64,000 bases of DNA from a virus. This document shows positions 34,079-45,359 of the stretch, one piece after another. How positions within the stretch are numbered: the first letter of the stretch is position 1; the number at the start of each line of letters is the position of its first letter. The notes below the pieces were generated by a model. It was not told the origin of the DNA. It saw only the letters and a list, made by a program, of their open reading frames with translations, and made no database searches. A program made the translations under genes and the position numbers. The stretch lies in the IMG/VR virus record IMGVR_UViG_3300001460_000016, positions 1-64,000 of that record; one strand, written 5' to 3'.

Positions 34079-35215
34079 TTATTTTCTTGTTTGACGTGAA
34101 ATTGCTTGGGCGTAGTAACTCATTGGACCAGTTGTTTCCTGAATGGAAGTTGGTTCCTCTGAATCTGATTCTTCTGTGATAAAGGTAACTTCATCCGAAG
34201 CGTTTGACTTGGTGAAGTAACCTTCTTTAAGAACTGCGAGTTTATCTGCGAATTGTTCGGCGTTATCAAAGTCAATGCCTTCTGCGAGTGAACGAAGTTT
34301 TTCGACATCAGTGTCTACTAGATCTTCGGTCATTTCGGTAAAGACACCTTCGACGTGAAGGCCTTCCATTTCGTTTCTCATTTCCATGTTTCGTTCAATC
34401 TCTTCGTTGAGTTTGGCGGTGAGGTCTTCGAGTTCCTCGGCCATACCTTCAACGACATCGAATTTCTCTTCAGGAATATCAATGTAGTGATTGGCGAATA
34501 CACCGCGAAGATCTTCCATGAATGACTCAGCGACTTCAGCACGAATGCCTCGTTCGACTGCGAGTTCATTATCCTTCATCCAGTTCTCAACGACATATCC
34601 TAGATAGTCATCAAGTTCTTTAGTAAGGTTTTCTTCAATCTCTGCGGCTGTTTCCATAAGTCGTTCGTTGTAGTTCTCTTCGAGAGCTTCAGCGTATGTT
34701 CCTAATGAATCATTAATAGCAGCTTCGAAGATTACAGTTGCCTTCTCCTTGAAGTCTTCTGTTAGTTCTTCGCCTGCGAAAAGAGCATCCATGTGTTCTT
34801 TCATATGAGGCTTCTCGATTTTGGGAGAAGCAGCAGATGATTTAGCACTGATTGATTTCTTGTTTGTTTTATCTTTGCCCTCAGTTCCGGCCTCAGTACC
34901 AATGACTGGACCCTTACCTGTGGCATCGAATGCGGACTTACCGGTGGCGTCTTTCTCGACAGCGGCGCCTTTTTCTCCGGCCATTGATGGTTTCTTAGGC
35001 TTCATTTCGGGTGACTCCTCTTCTAAGTTGTCTTGATCCTCTTCGTCCTCGTCGAATTCCTCATAATCATTATCTTCGAGAGTGATAAATTCATCATTCT
35101 CGTCTTCTTCGATCGCAAGGCCTTCGACCAGTTCCGAAGCTTCGTCTTCTTTACGGTGTTTCTCGGCAAGAATGTTTCTTGCTGCCTCGATTGGGCTTAG
35201 GCTATCTGAACTCAT
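34079..35215 (-). CDS. 22: Prohead scaffold core protein gp22
   Basis: A 378-residue acidic scaffold protein that fills the prohead and is later degraded. Residues 1-130 are acidic or low-complexity (ELVEGLAIEEDENDE, EEFDEDEEDQDN), and the rest is almost continuous charged helix (FKEKATVIFEAAINDSLGTY, RLMETAAEIEENLTKELDDYL). T4 gp22 is 269 residues, so this one has a longer acidic N-terminus. Its position between gp21 and gp23 supports identity. Expression comes from the promoter at 35249-35255. Confidence 0.9.
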   Translation of the reverse strand: MSSDSLSPIEAARNILAEKHRKEDEASELVEGLAIEEDENDEFITLEDNDYEEFDEDEEDQDNLEEESPEMKPKKPSMAGEKGAAVEKDATGKSAFDATGKGPVIGTEAGTEGKDKTNKKSISAKSSAASPKIEKPHMKEHMDALFAGEELTEDFKEKATVIFEAAINDSLGTYAEALEENYNERLMETAAEIEENLTKELDDYLGYVVENWMKDNELAVERGIRAEVAESFMEDLRGVFANHYIDIPEEKFDVVEGMAEELEDLTAKLNEEIERNMEMRNEMEGLHVEGVFTEMTEDLVDTDVEKLRSLAEGIDFDNAEQFADKLAVLKEGYFTKSNASDEVTFITEESDSEEPTSIQETTGPMSYYAQAISRQTRK

Positions 35216-35248
35216 TTAAGGACTCCTTTTGTTACCTTACAGTAGTAG

Positions 35249-35255
35249 TATTTAG
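35249..35255 (-). promoter_or_regulatory. Late promoter, CTAAATA type, of gp22-gp23
   Basis: Minus strand reads TGATTTTACTAAATAC, 34 bases before the gp22 ATG. The 15-base block TGATTTTACTAAATA is repeated exactly upstream of gp18, the other very abundant virion protein. Confidence 0.78.
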
Positions 35256-35260
35256 TAAAA

Positions 35261-35905
35261 TCATAATTTTGAAAGGAAATCTCGGAACATAATAAGTTTC
35301 TGTTCTTCGAGATTCTTTCGTTCAGCTTTGGTTATTGTTTTTCTATAGGTTTCGATTTCTCGTTCTTTGAGCATACCGTTATTCCATACCCATTCCTTAC
35401 CTTCCATGATACCGTTTACAAAGGCATCAGGGGCAGATGGATCTGCAACAACGTCAACTGCGGTTAACATGAAGTCTTCCTTAACCATCTTGACTCCATT
35501 TTTCTCTTCAAGTGTTCCCATACCTCTTGTGGATACGCCAAGTTTTACCCCATCATCGATGAGACTCTTGACGATTTTTCCATAGGGTGTGTCGAGAATT
35601 TTTGCTTTACCCATTACGTTGTCACCGTCGAAAGTCATTTCAACGATATTGTGACATACACGTTCGAGGTTTAGTGATGGTCCGTCTGGGTGTCCCAGTT
35701 CTCCCATTGCTCTACTCTTTTGAACGTATTCTTTGTTGTAACGGTCAGCTTCGTTGAAGAGAATTTTTCTCTCATACATTCTACCGTTACGGTTTACTTT
35801 CTCTGACTGCATAAAGATACCTTCGATGAAATAATTCTTCTTTCCATCTTCGGTGGCTTCAGTGAGACATTGAATGTCATCGGTTTGTTCTGTTATTAGA
35901 AGCAT
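35261..35905 (-). CDS. 21: Prohead protease gp21
   Basis: A 214-residue serine protease that cleaves scaffold and capsid proteins during head maturation, herpesvirus-protease-like fold. Catalytic His is in MGELGHPDGP (about H72) and catalytic Ser in KLGVSTRGMG (about S125). The N-terminus (KNYFIEGIFMQSEKVNRNGRMYE) and VVADPSAPDAFVNGIMEG also match the family. T4 gp21 is 212 residues. It lies between the core protein and gp22, as in T4. Confidence 0.95.
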   Translation of the reverse strand: MLLITEQTDDIQCLTEATEDGKKNYFIEGIFMQSEKVNRNGRMYERKILFNEADRYNKEYVQKSRAMGELGHPDGPSLNLERVCHNIVEMTFDGDNVMGKAKILDTPYGKIVKSLIDDGVKLGVSTRGMGTLEEKNGVKMVKEDFMLTAVDVVADPSAPDAFVNGIMEGKEWVWNNGMLKEREIETYRKTITKAERKNLEEQKLIMFRDFLSKL

Positions 35906-35928
35906 AGTTCTTCTTTCTTGATGTTATG

Positions 35929-36342
35929 TCAGCGGGACTTCATCTTGTTAGCGATTGTTTTTCTTCGGTTCTTAAGATAACTGTCTGATGAATCTACATC
36001 ACCGTCGTTGTCAACATCTTTGTCTTCTTTGCCAACTGCATCTAGACCTTCTTTAACTTTCTTTTTTGTCTTTACTTCCTCGTCTTCGTCTTCGTCCTCT
36101 TCCTCGTCTTCTTCTTCGTCTTTGTCTGCAAAGGACTGACCGGTTTCATCGGTCTCAAGTTCCTTTTCAAGATCTTCTTCTTTATCTTTCTTTTTCTCAT
36201 CGAGAATAGCAGAAGCAATTTCTTCTCTTGCAATCTCAAGTCGATCGGCAAGTTTACTCATGAGAGTATCCTCGATAGCTTGCTTTACTTCTGATGGGTT
36301 TTCTTCGATTAACCCTTCAATAATTTTGTTAACGTGTGACAT
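35929..36342 (-). CDS. Prohead core protein (gp67-like) with dockerin-like calcium loop
   Basis: A 137-residue acidic protein at the position of T4 genes 67-68. Residues 1-48 are an amphipathic helix ([20 protein letters not shown]); residues 72-90 are almost pure Asp/Glu; the C-terminus has the EF-hand or dockerin-type loop [12 protein letters not shown] (about 109-120) followed by SYLKNRR. The Asp residues at loop positions 1, 3, 5, 9 and 12 are all present, so calcium binding is plausible. The protein probably helps form the scaffold core and is cut by gp21. It has its own TATAAATA promoter. Confidence 0.82.
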   Translation of the reverse strand: MSHVNKIIEGLIEENPSEVKQAIEDTLMSKLADRLEIAREEIASAILDEKKKDKEEDLEKELETDETGQSFADKDEEEDEEEDEDEDEEVKTKKKVKEGLDAVGKEDKDVDNDGDVDSSDSYLKNRRKTIANKMKSR

Positions 36343-36367
36343 TTTAAGTCTCCTTAGAGTTCTTGTA

Positions 36368-36375
36368 TATTTATA
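36368..36375 (-). promoter_or_regulatory. Late promoter TATAAATA of the core-protein operon
   Basis: Exact late octamer on the minus strand, 26 bases before the ATG at 36342, with AAGGAG near the start. It drives core protein, gp21 and probably gp22. Confidence 0.85.
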
Positions 36376-36386
36376 AAAACGTGTTT

Positions 36387-37754
36387 TTATCCAGCAGATG
36401 GTGGATATAATGTACCGCCGAAGTCTGTTTGGTAATCTTCTGGTAATCCTCCATCAGATTCTTGTCCACAAGAAGAAGATGTTCTTGTTTGACAATCAGT
36501 AGCAGGTGAATATTTGGGCCCGCCGAATGGAAGTCCTATAGGTACGGGTGTTGGTATGTTATATTTACCACCAAATCCTTCGTCTCGCAATTCTATTTTA
36601 CTCCAAGAATAAGTTATGCGTGGAACTTTAATACACTCGGAAAAATGTGTACCTTGTGGGCATGTTAAAATACCATAACACGCATATTGATAATAGGTTG
36701 TGCTTCCACTTTGACATCCGTTTGTGGTAGTCTCCGGTAAAAGATCTTCCAACGGTTCGCAAATAAATCCTTCTCCATAACCACATCCAAGTAAACATGG
36801 TATTCCACCGTATGAAATTGAAGAAGCTTGGTCTTGCGGACATGAATCAAATGCTCCGGGAACCTCGGGATCCTCTGATGTAATATTTTCAGTATGTTGT
36901 AGTCCAGAACCTAAATTTCCGGGAATGAACGAACTTGTTTCAAAATCTAGGAAAGCTGTTGTACCATCACTTGCTGTAAATTTCATTCGTCCATCATCTT
37001 CAAGTCCGTCACTTGGTGACCAACATGCTCTTACAGTTTTAGTTTCACATGTTTTAAATTCCACACTAGGTTCTCTTCTAGGTATTGAACATGGACAGTA
37101 ACAATATTCATTTGGATTGTAATCATTATCACAATCACAATCACATGTCGGACAAGTACAACCATTAAATCCTGCACACGAATCTGGAAGTTGAGATTCT
37201 GGCGGAGCACATTGCCTTACAATAAAACCTGACTTATATGAAGTAATTTCTATGCAGTGTTCTACATTTCCGCAAAAGCAACACTCTTCACTACAAGAAT
37301 CTCCAAGCCGACCATAACGAGTTATGTTTGACGGACAAGTATCTTCTTCTTCTTCTTGTTCACCCTCATCTTCAAATCCCGGTATTGGAATAACAGGAGG
37401 TCTAGGAATTGGTGGTAGGGGAGGTGGGATAATTGGCGGCGGAAGAAAAATGGGAGTTCTTACCGGAGGTGAATTAATAGTAATAGGACCGGAATCAATG
37501 TCACATAAATCCTGACCACAACATTGGTCTATACCTCTACCATCTAAACATGGAGTACACGGTTCTGGCATAAAATATTTACTATTATAGTCATCATAGA
37601 AGTAATGGTTTTTCTTATCTCTAATAGTTAAATCTAAAACTATTTCATCTCTTCTACGAGAAAGACTTAACGAATTTCCGCCCGTTAGAAGAACACTTTC
37701 AGTTGGTTTTATAATCTTTATATAACCAGTTATTTTTTGATTACTACCTTCCAT
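36387..37754 (-). CDS. Cysteine- and proline-rich protein of unknown function in head operon
   Basis: A 455-residue protein with about 33 cysteines by my count, very unusual for a phage of this type. Residues 1-60 are a hydrophobic or charged N-terminus without an obvious signal peptide (ILDL-like strands, [11 protein letters not shown]). Then come CTPC, a DQCCGQDLC group, a proline run (about 25 residues, over half Pro), an acidic [11 protein letters not shown] stretch, and a cysteine-dense region with [10 protein letters not shown] and [14 protein letters not shown]. Later cysteines are spaced 4-12 residues apart and resemble disulfide-rich extracellular repeats. It lies between the 305-residue gene and the core protein and has a late context. 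It may be a disulfide-bonded head fibre or decoration; that is inference. Confidence 0.75.
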   Translation of the reverse strand: MEGSNQKITGYIKIIKPTESVLLTGGNSLSLSRRRDEIVLDLTIRDKKNHYFYDDYNSKYFMPEPCTPCLDGRGIDQCCGQDLCDIDSGPITINSPPVRTPIFLPPPIIPPPLPPIPRPPVIPIPGFEDEGEQEEEEDTCPSNITRYGRLGDSCSEECCFCGNVEHCIEITSYKSGFIVRQCAPPESQLPDSCAGFNGCTCPTCDCDCDNDYNPNEYCYCPCSIPRREPSVEFKTCETKTVRACWSPSDGLEDDGRMKFTASDGTTAFLDFETSSFIPGNLGSGLQHTENITSEDPEVPGAFDSCPQDQASSISYGGIPCLLGCGYGEGFICEPLEDLLPETTTNGCQSGSTTYYQYACYGILTCPQGTHFSECIKVPRITYSWSKIELRDEGFGGKYNIPTPVPIGLPFGGPKYSPATDCQTRTSSSCGQESDGGLPEDYQTDFGGTLYPPSAG

Positions 37755-37759
37755 AATTA

Positions 37760-38677
37760 TTATCCAATACTTATCGGGTTGGTTTGACCGGTTATATCAC
37801 ATGGATCAGCAAAAATTGTTACGTTTATTCTACCCTTTGGTAATTCAAACATTGATTCGTCTATTTCATATCTTTTATTGGTTTCTAAGTAAGAAGTTTG
37901 TTGTTCAATATATCTAGAAAGAATAAGAGAATTCATTTTAGGAATTTGAACAAACCAACCCCCATCATTGACAATTGCACTATAGTCCATTGTGTTTAGT
38001 CCATGTCGTATTTCTAGATAATATCTAGATCCAGATAACCACCACTGACCCTTATATCCAAATCTGGCGATATTTAAACCTTCATCGTTTCGCTGATCTG
38101 GTACAATTAAAGGTTGAAATATTGTGGCAGATGGACAAGAACCAGAATTATCCATACCTCTCGACCAGTGAACATCAATTATTGCATCATATGTTGGATT
38201 GAAGTCTGTAGTTTGTGTAAGAGAAAACGATATAGCAGAAACTACTTGGACATTATTACCAGTTCCACTGGCAGAATATTTTTTTGTTCCAAAATCTGTA
38301 TTAAGAATATTAGTACCATTAATATAATCACCGTTCGGATCTCTATTTAAAAATTGATCATCATGTAAAACTGGTGATCTAAATTGATTAAAGAATTTTT
38401 GTTTCCCTACAGGTGTGTTGCATTCCTGAATGGGAATTTGTAATCCGCTGAGGTCAATAGAGAAAAAAGGTCTTCTAGATGGATCTTGTTTAAATCCAGA
38501 AAGACATTGATTGGTTCCCATACCAACACTAATAGCTCCACTGGGAACTGCTGGATTTGATGTTTCCGGTAAAAATTCATCATCAATTTTATTTACAGAA
38601 ACTCTGTACAAATTGATAAAACTACCACCAAAATTTGCTACTTTAAATCCAGTGGTGCTTAGTACCCTCAGTGGCAT
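37760..38677 (-). CDS. Structural protein of unknown function in head operon
   Basis: A 305-residue beta-rich protein with no recognised family. It begins PLRVLSTTGFKVANFGGSFI and shows SIDLSGLQIPIQECNTP, DVHWSRGMDN, a YKGQWWLSGSRYYLEIRHGL segment and a C-terminal strand in RINVTIFADPCD. No membrane segment or signal. A strong GGAGG precedes the ATG. It sits between the fibre-adaptor paralogue and the Cys-rich gene, four to six bases from each, so the three are one unit. A capsid or neck surface role is plausible by position. Confidence 0.68.
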   Translation of the reverse strand: MPLRVLSTTGFKVANFGGSFINLYRVSVNKIDDEFLPETSNPAVPSGAISVGMGTNQCLSGFKQDPSRRPFFSIDLSGLQIPIQECNTPVGKQKFFNQFRSPVLHDDQFLNRDPNGDYINGTNILNTDFGTKKYSASGTGNNVQVVSAISFSLTQTTDFNPTYDAIIDVHWSRGMDNSGSCPSATIFQPLIVPDQRNDEGLNIARFGYKGQWWLSGSRYYLEIRHGLNTMDYSAIVNDGGWFVQIPKMNSLILSRYIEQQTSYLETNKRYEIDESMFELPKGRINVTIFADPCDITGQTNPISIG

Positions 38678-38680
38678 AAA

Positions 38681-39184
38681 TTAACCTCCGAAATTTGGAT
38701 CTGTTATGGTGGGAGATATAATGAATTTACCGGATATTAGTTTTTCTGCGAGAGCATCACCCGTGGTTCCACTTGATATTCCTCGATCATCGTATAGAAA
38801 AAGATCAAACATTGATGATCCAGATGCAAGTTGTGTGGATATTTCTTTAGAAAAAGATAGTGAAATTTGACCGGTTACTCCACTACTAGTGGCACCTTCT
38901 CCTGTATCACTATAGACGTACTCACCGTTTAAAGAAATATGTCCGGCGGTGGCACCCTTATTTGGTGATATAGATCCTGTTACACCATATGTGTTTGTAG
39001 TTGAAAATCGTAACTTTAGTGTATCATTGTTAGTATCGAGTTCGTATCTTTGTCCTCTAACATCCATCCTTGCCCAATAACCATAACTAAGATCAATAGG
39101 AACACCTGAATCATCATAATAGTTTATGTTGAGGACAAAGTTGGTTCCCTGTTCGTGTGAAATGTCGTAATTTGCTGAAGCCAT
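38681..39184 (-). CDS. Structural protein, paralogue of the fibre-adaptor gene at 3403-3852
   Basis: A 167-residue protein. Its N-terminus (YDISHEQGTNFVLNINYYDD, then DLSYGYWARMDVRGQRY) and C-terminus (SMFDLFLYDD, then LISGKFIISPTIT) align by eye with the 149-residue gene at 3403-3852, which precedes collagen-like fibres. The centre has Gly/Ser-rich strands. The fold resembles N-terminal modules of baseplate upper proteins. It lies three bases after the portal gene, an odd place for a fibre part, so it may anchor the two unknown proteins encoded after it. Role inferred. Confidence 0.68.
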   Translation of the reverse strand: MASANYDISHEQGTNFVLNINYYDDSGVPIDLSYGYWARMDVRGQRYELDTNNDTLKLRFSTTNTYGVTGSISPNKGATAGHISLNGEYVYSDTGEGATSSGVTGQISLSFSKEISTQLASGSSMFDLFLYDDRGISSGTTGDALAEKLISGKFIISPTITDPNFGG

Positions 39185-39187
39185 TTA

Positions 39188-40750
39188 CTACTCCTGATTG
39201 TCTTGATCTGCATTAATATCTATGTCGCCACTTTTCTCTTCTGCTCGAATTTGTGTTTCCATATCTTTAATTTCTTCTTCGGTCTGACGAAGAACATTCT
39301 TGCGAACAAAATCTCTTGAATAGTAAGTACCAATAAACTCTTCCATTTGTTGTAGGATCTCAAGTCGTTCTTTCATCATTTCAGCATTTTTCAATTCTGT
39401 GAAGTAAGAATCACGGATATAATCGAAACGAATATCCTGTTCTAGAGCCCTCCACTCTTCTTCTCGCATAATACCCTTGAGAATAACTTGAGTCTTAAGA
39501 AGATTAATAAACAGTTGAGAGAAAGCAGAACGTAACTTGTCTACGAATTTGGAGAACTTAAGTTCATCTCTTGTGATCTCTGATGCTCTGCCCATATTAA
39601 AACCACTGTCCGGTTCAAGTCGAGTAACAGGAACATTGAGGGCTCTGTAGAGTTTCTTCTTGAAGTATTCTACATCTTCCATCTCGCCTAGATTCTGACC
39701 ACCGTCCAATGTACTTATCTCGGTTCCTCTACCACCTTCTCGTCGAGGCAACCAGAAGTCTTCAAGCATTGTCATGTGCTTCTTGTCATCTTTGAGTTCA
39801 CCTGTAGACGCATCATAAACTAATTTGTTTCTATACTTGTTCATAATCTCTCGAAGATACTGTTCTGCTTTGGTCTTCGGTAATGAACCAACGTCAATAT
39901 AAAAGATTCTTCGTTCGGGAGCTCTAGAGATACGGTAGATTACTACAGCATCTTCGATCATCCTAAGTTGGTTGAGTGGTTTGATTGCCTTCTGAAGATA
40001 ACCAGTTACTCGTTTGTTTTCGAAGTCATACATTCCAGATGGAACATAACATATTGCTTCCTTTGCAATCTTAATACCATCAATACCTTGGTTATTTACC
40101 ACAGACATACCGCCGCCACCGTAACGATCCATGTATGCTTTATCATAATAAATGTAAAAGTCCTCGACTTTAGTTACGATAGGAACCTGCGTCGATGGGT
40201 CTTTTACCTTATCAATTTTCTTAATCTTTTTAATCTTTACCGCATCAACTGCACGAAGTTCCTTGATACCCTTTTTGGTAGCAGCAGGATCTACGATGAT
40301 GTGATAATACAATCGACCATCGATATACCATCGCCTGAAGATTTCATAACCCTTGTTTGCAAAATTCAGTAACCGAAGAACCGTATTAAACTCTTCGGTC
40401 ACTTTATCCTTGATTGTATCTGTTAGATTAGACTGATCAAGTCTAAGTTTTACGGCGGGATAATCCAACTCATAAACGATAGCTTCGTTTAGAATATCTT
40501 CCATTGCCATTTCAATTTCAGCATGAGCTGTCATTGAACGATACTTAATTATCATCTCAGCATCATTACGAACTGCACCATCTAGATCTAGATACTGTCC
40601 GTAATGTCCACCGCCACCAACAACAGTAGACCCATCATCGACCTCTGGTGGGACAAATGATGGGTTTACTAGTGTACCATCGGGTTGGATGATGGAACTA
40701 TCTAAATCTTTATTGTTTTTCCCGAATGAGAAACCAAATAGGTTCGGCAT
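39188..40750 (-). CDS. 20: Portal protein gp20
   Basis: A 520-residue portal protein that forms the dodecameric DNA entry ring and starts prohead assembly (T4: 524 residues). Family motifs include YRSMTAHAEIEMAMEDILNEAIV, the FEIFRRWYIDGRLYYHIIVD region starting at NKGYEIFRRW, ISRAPERRIFYIDVGSLPK, MNKYRNKLVYD, and DFWLPRREGGRGTEISTLDGG followed by YRALNVPVTRL. Identity is firm and the order after gp19 is that of T4. Confidence 0.96.
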   Translation of the reverse strand: MPNLFGFSFGKNNKDLDSSIIQPDGTLVNPSFVPPEVDDGSTVVGGGGHYGQYLDLDGAVRNDAEMIIKYRSMTAHAEIEMAMEDILNEAIVYELDYPAVKLRLDQSNLTDTIKDKVTEEFNTVLRLLNFANKGYEIFRRWYIDGRLYYHIIVDPAATKKGIKELRAVDAVKIKKIKKIDKVKDPSTQVPIVTKVEDFYIYYDKAYMDRYGGGGMSVVNNQGIDGIKIAKEAICYVPSGMYDFENKRVTGYLQKAIKPLNQLRMIEDAVVIYRISRAPERRIFYIDVGSLPKTKAEQYLREIMNKYRNKLVYDASTGELKDDKKHMTMLEDFWLPRREGGRGTEISTLDGGQNLGEMEDVEYFKKKLYRALNVPVTRLEPDSGFNMGRASEITRDELKFSKFVDKLRSAFSQLFINLLKTQVILKGIMREEEWRALEQDIRFDYIRDSYFTELKNAEMMKERLEILQQMEEFIGTYYSRDFVRKNVLRQTEEEIKDMETQIRAEEKSGDIDINADQDNQE

Positions 40751-40775
40751 ATCACTTCCTTCATGTTAAAATATA

Positions 40776-41363
40776 TCAAAGACCGGCGTTGTTGACATCA
40801 ATGTTGGGACCATCAGTAAACGGTTGATGTGTCCAGTACTGGTACTGCCAAGTAACGGAGAACTCTGATAAGGCACCTTCTGCATCATTGGAGAGATCGA
40901 TTGCACTGATGTCTGATGGCCAACAGTCTTGGAGTACCCAAGGTTGTCCGATGATTTCTCCTGCCATATTCAGTTGACGAATTTCAACAATACCAAACAG
41001 TGTGCTTGGATCTTGTTGACCTACGTTTGAAGCAAACCCCTTCATGGAGTTTGCCCATTGTTCAAAGAATCCACGAATCTGCATCTCTTGATCGTTATAA
41101 ACGGTCATTGTCCATGGTTCGAATGTTCTCTCACCAATTGTCTTGAATCGGGTTCCACGGAATGGAACTTCGATTGGTGCAATAGTAGAGGCTGGGATTT
41201 GACCAGCTCTCACAAGAACAGAAAGGTTCTGTCCGTTGTCACCGAACGGCAGGGCAGGAACATTAATTCCTGAAGCCGTTCTGTTAACGGTGATTTGGAA
41301 GAGATTACTTCTTACACCACCCTTAAGAACTTGTTTAATCTGATCGACTTTTAATGAGGGCAT
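40776..41363 (-). CDS. 19: Tail tube protein gp19
   Basis: A 195-residue tail-tube subunit (T4: 163), which stacks in hexameric rings inside the sheath. It has NLFQITVNRTAS near the N-terminus, RAGQIPASTIAPIEVPFRG, FEPWTMTVYNDQEMQIRGFFEQW and the last sheet in SEFSVTWQYQYWTHQ. It has its own TATAAATA late promoter, so it can be made in excess over the genes around it. It follows the sheath gene, as in T4. Confidence 0.94.
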   Translation of the reverse strand: MPSLKVDQIKQVLKGGVRSNLFQITVNRTASGINVPALPFGDNGQNLSVLVRAGQIPASTIAPIEVPFRGTRFKTIGERTFEPWTMTVYNDQEMQIRGFFEQWANSMKGFASNVGQQDPSTLFGIVEIRQLNMAGEIIGQPWVLQDCWPSDISAIDLSNDAEGALSEFSVTWQYQYWTHQPFTDGPNIDVNNAGL

Positions 41364-41389
41364 TTGGGACTCCTAGTTTCTTTCTACTC

Positions 41390-41397
41390 TATTTATA
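41390..41397 (-). promoter_or_regulatory. Late promoter TATAAATA of gp19
   Basis: Exact late octamer on the minus strand, 27 bases before the gp19 ATG, in the 48-base gap after the sheath gene. A GGAGT ribosome binding site follows. Confidence 0.85.
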
Positions 41398-41411
41398 CGA
41401 GATTTTTAAAA

Positions 41412-43241
41412 TCAAGCACCAATTTCTTCAAAGTCTACACCAGTTGGGGTAGCGATAAAGCTCAGAGTAATAAAGTTGATGGAACGAGCTGGTTTGATGT
41501 AGATGTCTGCAACAAATTCGTTTCTATCAATCACGACTGGTGTGTTGTTTGATTCGTCACAAACAACCTTGAAGTCAAAGATACCTCTTCTTGCTTGAAC
41601 GTCTCTGAGGAATGGTTCGACCAAGTTACGGAAGGACGCTCTTGTAAACTCATCGTTGAATTCAAAGAGTGAGAACTTCGCAGCAGTGGCGATTGATTTC
41701 TCAAGAACATTGAACAGACGACGAACATTGATTCGGTCGAATGCACTTGGTTTCGCAAGCATGGTCTTATCACCAAAGAGGACTACACCTTCTGATTCGA
41801 AGGCAACGACTGGGTTTACTCCCTTGACGTAGAGAGCATCGCGGTCAACCTTGTTGGGACTGTATGCAAGTTTAATTACGTTTCTTAGTCTACCACGGTT
41901 AAAACCGGCAGGGGAGAACCAAGGTTCTGAATCCTGATCAGATGCAACCATGAGACCGGCGATGTCACCGTTTAGTGGGACATATCGGTATACATCGTTG
42001 TATGGATCGTAAACTAGTTTCCATCCACTGTCCATGACAGCGAAGGAAGACTTAGTTGTGACGGCAGCTGCATCGGCGAGAATCGCAGTTGCTTGTCCAG
42101 AACTCTTCTCAACAACCGCATCGGAATCTGGTGATAGAGTTACGATACAATCCTTTCGGTTTTCTGCAATAGCAACGAGACTGTTCTTTAGTGCGGTATC
42201 AGCTGGGCCGGAGATAAGGAAGGATACGTCTCTTTCTTCTGCGTTATTGAAGATAGCGTCGTACTGAAGAGTAATTTCACTCGTAACACCGATCTCACCA
42301 CCAGTGGCAGTACCACCTGCGAACTGTTTACCGTTACGGAGTTCACGACTGGCCGTTGCACCGGCTGCGGCACCGGTGGCCGGATCGAAGAACGCACCGA
42401 ACGAATTACCGGAGTTACCATTGTAAACTTCGCCAATTGTTTGGTTTAGACCAGTTGGTGTAGTTTGTTCAACTGCCTTTGTAACTACGATATATTCCGA
42501 AAGATTGTTGATTCGGTTGCGATAGTAGTTCGTGGATCCGTCTGGAAGTTTGGCGTCTGTTGCTTTAGAAACAGCTTCATAAATTTCTAGTGGAGTATTC
42601 TTTGTTCCAGTAAGTTTACCGTCGGCATCAAAGACCAGAACGTGAATTTCGTCATTGAAACCGGTTGCAATTCCAGTGGCGTTCTGTGCAGCCTGTGATG
42701 TGTCTGGTGTTTCTCGGAAGTAAGATGCCCATGTTCCGGTAGCTCCCACAATACCCCATCCTGCAAATGTACCACCGTCCGCACCACCGGTTGCTGTTGC
42801 GGCACTATCCCAAACGGCAACACCGATTGAGTTACCGAGTTTACCGGGATATCTTGCAACGAATGTTCCGGAATTATAGTCTGAACTTTGTATAGCACCA
42901 GTTGTCGATGCAAGTTTATCTGTGAGTGGGAAACATCCAGATACACCAGATGAAACACCATGACCGGCATTTAGTGATCCAGCTGGTTCTGCACGAACGA
43001 CTTGGAGGTTACTTCCGTAACGAAGGAAACTCGCGGCGGTCCACCAGTGTGCAGCGTTTGCATCATTTGGTTCGCCGTAGAGTTCTCTCAGTTCGTTCTC
43101 AGAAGAAACAGTGGCCACTTCATTTGCAGGCCCCCATGAGAATAATCCAACGAAACCTGCTGGTGTCGTGGCAATAGTAGGGACGATTGTGGTCAGATCT
43201 AATTCTTTTACTTGTACGCCGGGACTTACTTGAAAGGCCAT
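41412..43241 (-). CDS. 18: Tail sheath protein gp18
   Basis: A 609-residue contractile sheath subunit (T4: 659). N-terminal VSPGVQVKELDLTTIVPTIA and GFVGLFSWGPANEVATVSSE are standard. The C-terminal conserved domain has VFRRLFNVLEKSIATAAKFSLFEFND starting at NVRRLF, PFLRDVQARRGIFDF and the final DIYIKPARSINFITLSFIA. The central part (residues 80-330) is the variable domain. A CTAAATA promoter precedes it, in the gap after gp17. Confidence 0.95.
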   Translation of the reverse strand: MAFQVSPGVQVKELDLTTIVPTIATTPAGFVGLFSWGPANEVATVSSENELRELYGEPNDANAAHWWTAASFLRYGSNLQVVRAEPAGSLNAGHGVSSGVSGCFPLTDKLASTTGAIQSSDYNSGTFVARYPGKLGNSIGVAVWDSAATATGGADGGTFAGWGIVGATGTWASYFRETPDTSQAAQNATGIATGFNDEIHVLVFDADGKLTGTKNTPLEIYEAVSKATDAKLPDGSTNYYRNRINNLSEYIVVTKAVEQTTPTGLNQTIGEVYNGNSGNSFGAFFDPATGAAAGATASRELRNGKQFAGGTATGGEIGVTSEITLQYDAIFNNAEERDVSFLISGPADTALKNSLVAIAENRKDCIVTLSPDSDAVVEKSSGQATAILADAAAVTTKSSFAVMDSGWKLVYDPYNDVYRYVPLNGDIAGLMVASDQDSEPWFSPAGFNRGRLRNVIKLAYSPNKVDRDALYVKGVNPVVAFESEGVVLFGDKTMLAKPSAFDRINVRRLFNVLEKSIATAAKFSLFEFNDEFTRASFRNLVEPFLRDVQARRGIFDFKVVCDESNNTPVVIDRNEFVADIYIKPARSINFITLSFIATPTGVDFEEIGA

Positions 43242-43280
43242 TGTGCTCTCCTTTGTGAGAATATCTCAATATAGTCATGA

Positions 43281-43287
43281 TATTTAG
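43281..43287 (-). promoter_or_regulatory. Late promoter, CTAAATA type, of gp18
   Basis: Minus strand reads TGATTTTACTAAATATC, 40 bases before the gp18 ATG. It shares the 15-base block TGATTTTACTAAATA with the gp22 promoter. Confidence 0.78.
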
Positions 43288-43300
43288 TAAAATCAGTTTT

Positions 43301-45355
<2,055 letters not shown>

Positions 45356-45359
<4 letters not shown>

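Noticed and set aside
36375-36390. AAAAACACGTTTTT palindrome after the Cys-rich gene as a terminator
   Set aside because: The stem is short and AT-rich with almost no loop; it overlaps the promoter region and is weak evidence.
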